Assembly (NCBI RefSeq): GCF_900115845.1
Contig: NZ_FOXX01000013.1
Span: 1-64,000 of the forward strand
Source: Priestia endophytica DSM 13796
Lineage (GTDB): Bacteria > Bacillota > Bacilli > Bacillales > Bacillaceae_H
DNA: 64,000 nt
Direction: 5' to 3'
The notes below the pieces were generated by a model. That model was not told the DNA's origin, did no database searches, and saw only the letters and a list, made by a program, of their open reading frames with translations. The position numbers and the translations under genes are program-made. Positions 61,728 to 64,000 of the stretch are shown piece after piece; within the stretch, counting starts at the first letter, position 1; every line of letters starts with the position of its first letter.

Positions 61728-62585
61728 TTGTTTAACAACTCTTTTAGGGTGTTTCACAATTGCTTCTGTTTTAATATTTCGTTTATGAAAAAGAGCGTTA
61801 ATCTCTCCTCCAATAACAAGAATGAGGCCTGTTAAGTAGAGCCAAATCATAAGTACAATTACGCCTCCTAAGCTTCCATAAGTAGCGGAGTAATTGCCAA
61901 AATTACTAACGTAAAAAGAAAACCCAAATGAGATCACTTGCCAAAGCACTGTTGCAATAGCAGCTCCTGGAATAACGTGTTTAAAAGCAAAACTTTTATT
62001 CGGCGCAAAACGATAAAGACCTGAAAGGACGATAGAAATGACAACAACTGCTACAACCCATCTTAAAACAGTAAATAAAATTTCAAACTGAGAGGATATA
62101 GGAACAAAGCTTTTAATCCACTCAATAAGTACGTTTCCAAATATAGGGAGAGCTAATGAGATAATAAAAGCTACAAGAAGGCCAATTGTTAACACAATAG
62201 CGAGCAAGCGTACTTTTATAAATGAACGATTATCTTCCACATCGTATGCAATATTCATCGCGTGAATAAACGCTTGAATTCCATTTGATGCAGACCAAAG
62301 TGTCCCAAGAATCCCGACTGTTAACAATCCCCCATTTGGAGTTGTTACAAGATCAATCACATTTTCTTCTAGTAAATTAGCTGTTTCTGATGGAAGAATA
62401 CTTTTAATAAATGAAACTGCTGTTTGAGGCTCAATTGATAGGTATGGAATGATAGATAGCAAAAGGATGAGAACAGGAAAAATGGATAGCATATAGTAGT
62501 AAGCTTGCTCTGCTGCTAACCCTGTTGCTCGATCTTTTTGCATCTCCTCTCCCAAATTTTTCAAAAACCCTTTTGCCGAAGACAT
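61725..62585 (-). CDS. YihY/UPF0761 family membrane protein (YfkH-like)
   Basis: A 286-residue protein with six helices. ATGLAAEQAYYYMLSIFPVL and LTVGILGTLWSASNGIQAF are family motifs, as is LGGVIVLMIWLYLTGLIL. Formerly annotated as ribonuclease BN by error. Function unknown. GGAGAAAG precedes the start. Confidence 0.88.
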   Translation of the reverse strand: MSSAKGFLKNLGEEMQKDRATGLAAEQAYYYMLSIFPVLILLLSIIPYLSIEPQTAVSFIKSILPSETANLLEENVIDLVTTPNGGLLTVGILGTLWSASNGIQAFIHAMNIAYDVEDNRSFIKVRLLAIVLTIGLLVAFIISLALPIFGNVLIEWIKSFVPISSQFEILFTVLRWVVAVVVISIVLSGLYRFAPNKSFAFKHVIPGAAIATVLWQVISFGFSFYVSNFGNYSATYGSLGGVIVLMIWLYLTGLILVIGGEINALFHKRNIKTEAIVKHPKRVVKQ

Positions 62586-62669
62586 ACACTTTCTCCTTTC
62601 TATCTTTTTTGTGTTGTCTTATATCTATTGCATACCCGACTTTTTGACTTTTCAACACTGTTTTCAATA

Positions 62670-62702
62670 GAAAAAAGCCAGTAGAGATCTACTGACTTCT
62701 TT
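62670..62702 (-). terminator. Terminator after the CoxG-like gene
   Basis: Minus strand GTCAGTAGAT / ATCTACTGGC-type stem with T run. Confidence 0.75.
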
Positions 62703-62706
62703 CTAT

Positions 62707-63153
62707 TCATACTTTGCTACGCTTGATCTCTTTTTCAAATCGTTTGAAAAAGTCTTTCACAATGAATCCAGCTACTTTCTTTAGCACAGGCTTTCCTGCT
62801 TTTGTTACTTTCCCATGAATTTCTGCTTCGTATGTATAGGAAAGCACCGTTGTATTACCTTTTTCATCGAGATAAATATGATTCAGCATCTTAATTTCTC
62901 CTGGTCCCCCTTTTCCACTCATCTTCATTTTATATTGCTCTGGCTCCTTTAAATCCGTTAGCTTAATGGTTATGTCGTAATCTCCTTTTACAGGCAGAAA
63001 ACCAAGCGAAATGTTTGCTTTATATATTCCCTCTTCCACTTTTTCAAAGCGTTTACATCCAACCATACATTCTTTCAATACGTTTGGATCCAAGAGCATT
63101 TTAAAAGCACGTTCTTGTGTTGTATGAAGGTCAATTGTTCCTTCTCCTTTCAA
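62707..63153 (-). CDS. CoxG/SRPBCC-family protein
   Basis: A 148-residue START-like domain protein: GTIDLHTTQERAFKMLLDPN then ISLGFLPVKGDYDITIKL and a C-terminal amphipathic helix. The CoxG group is linked to CO-dehydrogenase membrane attachment in aerobic carboxidotrophs; no Cox genes are near, so a lipid-binding or general role is likelier. TTG start after GGGAG. Confidence 0.78.
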   Translation of the reverse strand: MKGEGTIDLHTTQERAFKMLLDPNVLKECMVGCKRFEKVEEGIYKANISLGFLPVKGDYDITIKLTDLKEPEQYKMKMSGKGGPGEIKMLNHIYLDEKGNTTVLSYTYEAEIHGKVTKAGKPVLKKVAGFIVKDFFKRFEKEIKRSKV

Positions 63154-63223
63154 ACTTATCTTCTCCCTTCAAAAGCTTTTTTCTACCTTATGCAAGAAAA
63201 CAAGCTTTTTATGAGGAAGATAC

Positions 63224-64000
63224 TCAATTTTTAAACATTTTATAAATATCCCCTGCTCCATGACGTGCCTCTTCTACCATATTTCCGATAAGTTCTTGAA
63301 CAGAGGGGACTGAATCAATAAGCCCGACTACTTGTCCTGCCCAGCCAAATCCTTTATCATCTTCTCCTTCATAAATATATCTTTTATTCGCCTCTCCGCT
63401 TACTGATTCTTTTAAATCTTCATATGTTGCTCCTTCTCTTTCACGCTGAATAATATGATTTGTATACGCTGATTTTAAAACACGTCCAGGAGCTCCCCAC
63501 GTTTTTTTAATGATAACTGTATCTTGCTCGCTACTAGTAAGAAGCGCTTTTTTATACGTTTGGTGCGCATGTACACACTCTTTTGTCGCGATAAAGCGTG
63601 TACCCATCTCAATCCCGTCAGCACCAAGCGATAATGCAGCAAGCAAACCTCTTCCTGTGCCAATTCCTCCACTCGCTAAAACTGGGATGGATACAGACTG
63701 AACAACACGAGGAATAAGAACTACCGTACCTACTTCATCTCTTCCCAAATGACCTCCACCTTCGTTTCCAACGGCCATCACAGCATCTGCTCCAAGACTC
63801 TCCGCTTTTTGTGCTTGTCTTACGTTTGCAACAAGCACAAGCTTTTTCACTTTTTCTCCTTGTAAGCGCTCAAAAATCGGCTTAGGATTTGCTCCTGTAA
63901 TGGAGATAACAGGAACTTCCTCTTCTATAACAACCTCTAATAATTCTTCATAAGAAGTAGCATGCTGGCCAATCGCAAAATTTACACCAAACGGATTTTT
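63224..64000 (-). CDS. Nitronate monooxygenase family, partial (5' end beyond window)
   Basis: At least 258 residues of an FMN-dependent TIM-barrel enzyme. The frame is open to the window edge (KNPFGVNFAIGQHATSYEEL), so a GTG at 63848-63850 is not the start. Motifs: VISITGANP, ADAVMAVGNEGGGHLG, PVLASGGIGTGRGLLAALSLGADG and MGTRF. Oxidises nitronates to carbonyl compounds; related FabK-type enoyl reductases are a lesser possibility. Confidence 0.87.
   Translation of the reverse strand, partial: KNPFGVNFAIGQHATSYEELLEVVIEEEVPVISITGANPKPIFERLQGEKVKKLVLVANVRQAQKAESLGADAVMAVGNEGGGHLGRDEVGTVVLIPRVVQSVSIPVLASGGIGTGRGLLAALSLGADGIEMGTRFIATKECVHAHQTYKKALLTSSEQDTVIIKKTWGAPGRVLKSAYTNHIIQREREGATYEDLKESVSGEANKRYIYEGEDDKGFGWAGQVVGLIDSVPSVQELIGNMVEEARHGAGDIYKMFKN

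Noticed and set aside
63224-63850. GTG at 63848-63850 as the start of the nitronate monooxygenase
   Set aside because: The same frame is open and conserved to the window edge, so the true start lies outside.
1-64000. CRISPR arrays, rRNA, tRNA, prophage
   Set aside because: No regularly spaced repeats, no rRNA-like blocks, no tRNA cloverleaf and no phage structural genes were noticed on reading.

Overview
The window looks like a chromosomal segment of a low-GC, Gram-positive, endospore-forming member of the Bacillaceae. Signs of sporulation are an alpha/beta-type small acid-soluble spore protein with a sigma-G-like promoter, a CwlC-type amidase with SPOR repeats, and a BclA-like collagenous surface protein. 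Bacillus-type regulation is visible as WalR, sigma-B, PhoP and CcpA-like sites. Most genes have strong AGGAGG ribosome binding sites and intrinsic terminators. No rRNA, tRNA or CRISPR array was seen. The exact genus cannot be fixed from the sequence alone; a Priestia- or Bacillus-like host fits.

Layout. 1-0.35 kb: end of a decayed IS3-family element. 0.5-4.5 kb: small surface proteins, a nitroreductase and malate synthase G. 4.7-16 kb: CAP-domain protein, CwlO-type endopeptidase under likely WalR control, flavin monooxygenase, secreted PHB-depolymerase-like esterase, L,D-transpeptidase, acetyltransferase, VOC protein, POT peptide transporter, ASCH protein and an RsbR-type stressosome protein. 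16-26 kb: sigma-B-type stress gene, a cardiolipin-synthase-like gene broken by an in-frame TAA, a second-type RlmN methyltransferase, thioesterase, SASP, a frameshifted acetyltransferase, CwlC amidase, VanW and YetF-type proteins. 26-29.2 kb: PhoD with its Tat export genes, with PhoP-like boxes. 29.2-33.5 kb: two-component system plus ABC exporter (YcbLMNO-like) with a striking triple operator. 33.5-37.4 kb: exosporium-type glycosylation locus (two glycosyltransferases and a BclA-like gene broken by an in-frame TAA). 38.6-43 kb: PTS operon with an allulose-6-phosphate epimerase and an EIIA-carrying PRD regulator. 44-54 kb: accessory catabolic region (MFS carrier, ThDP enzyme, aldehyde dehydrogenase, two GntR regulators, CoA transferase, HMG-CoA-lyase-like enzyme). 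54.3-55 kb: barnase and barstar. 55.5-64 kb: amino-acid permease with a structured leader, BsdCD phenolic acid decarboxylase with a LysR regulator, and housekeeping genes; the window ends inside a nitronate monooxygenase gene.

The most notable new observations are regulatory. Three perfect TTAAGAA repeats at exact 11-bp spacing sit before the ABC exporter genes. Two different GntR regulators each have a repeated private operator, one set flanking a consensus TTGACA-N17-TATAAT promoter and the other next to a cre-like site. An anti-Shine-Dalgarno leader precedes the amino-acid permease. A hairpin buries the ribosome binding site of the IS transposase gene. Three genes (cardiolipin synthase, BclA-like, acetyltransferase) are each interrupted by one change, so either recent gene decay or sequence error must be considered.
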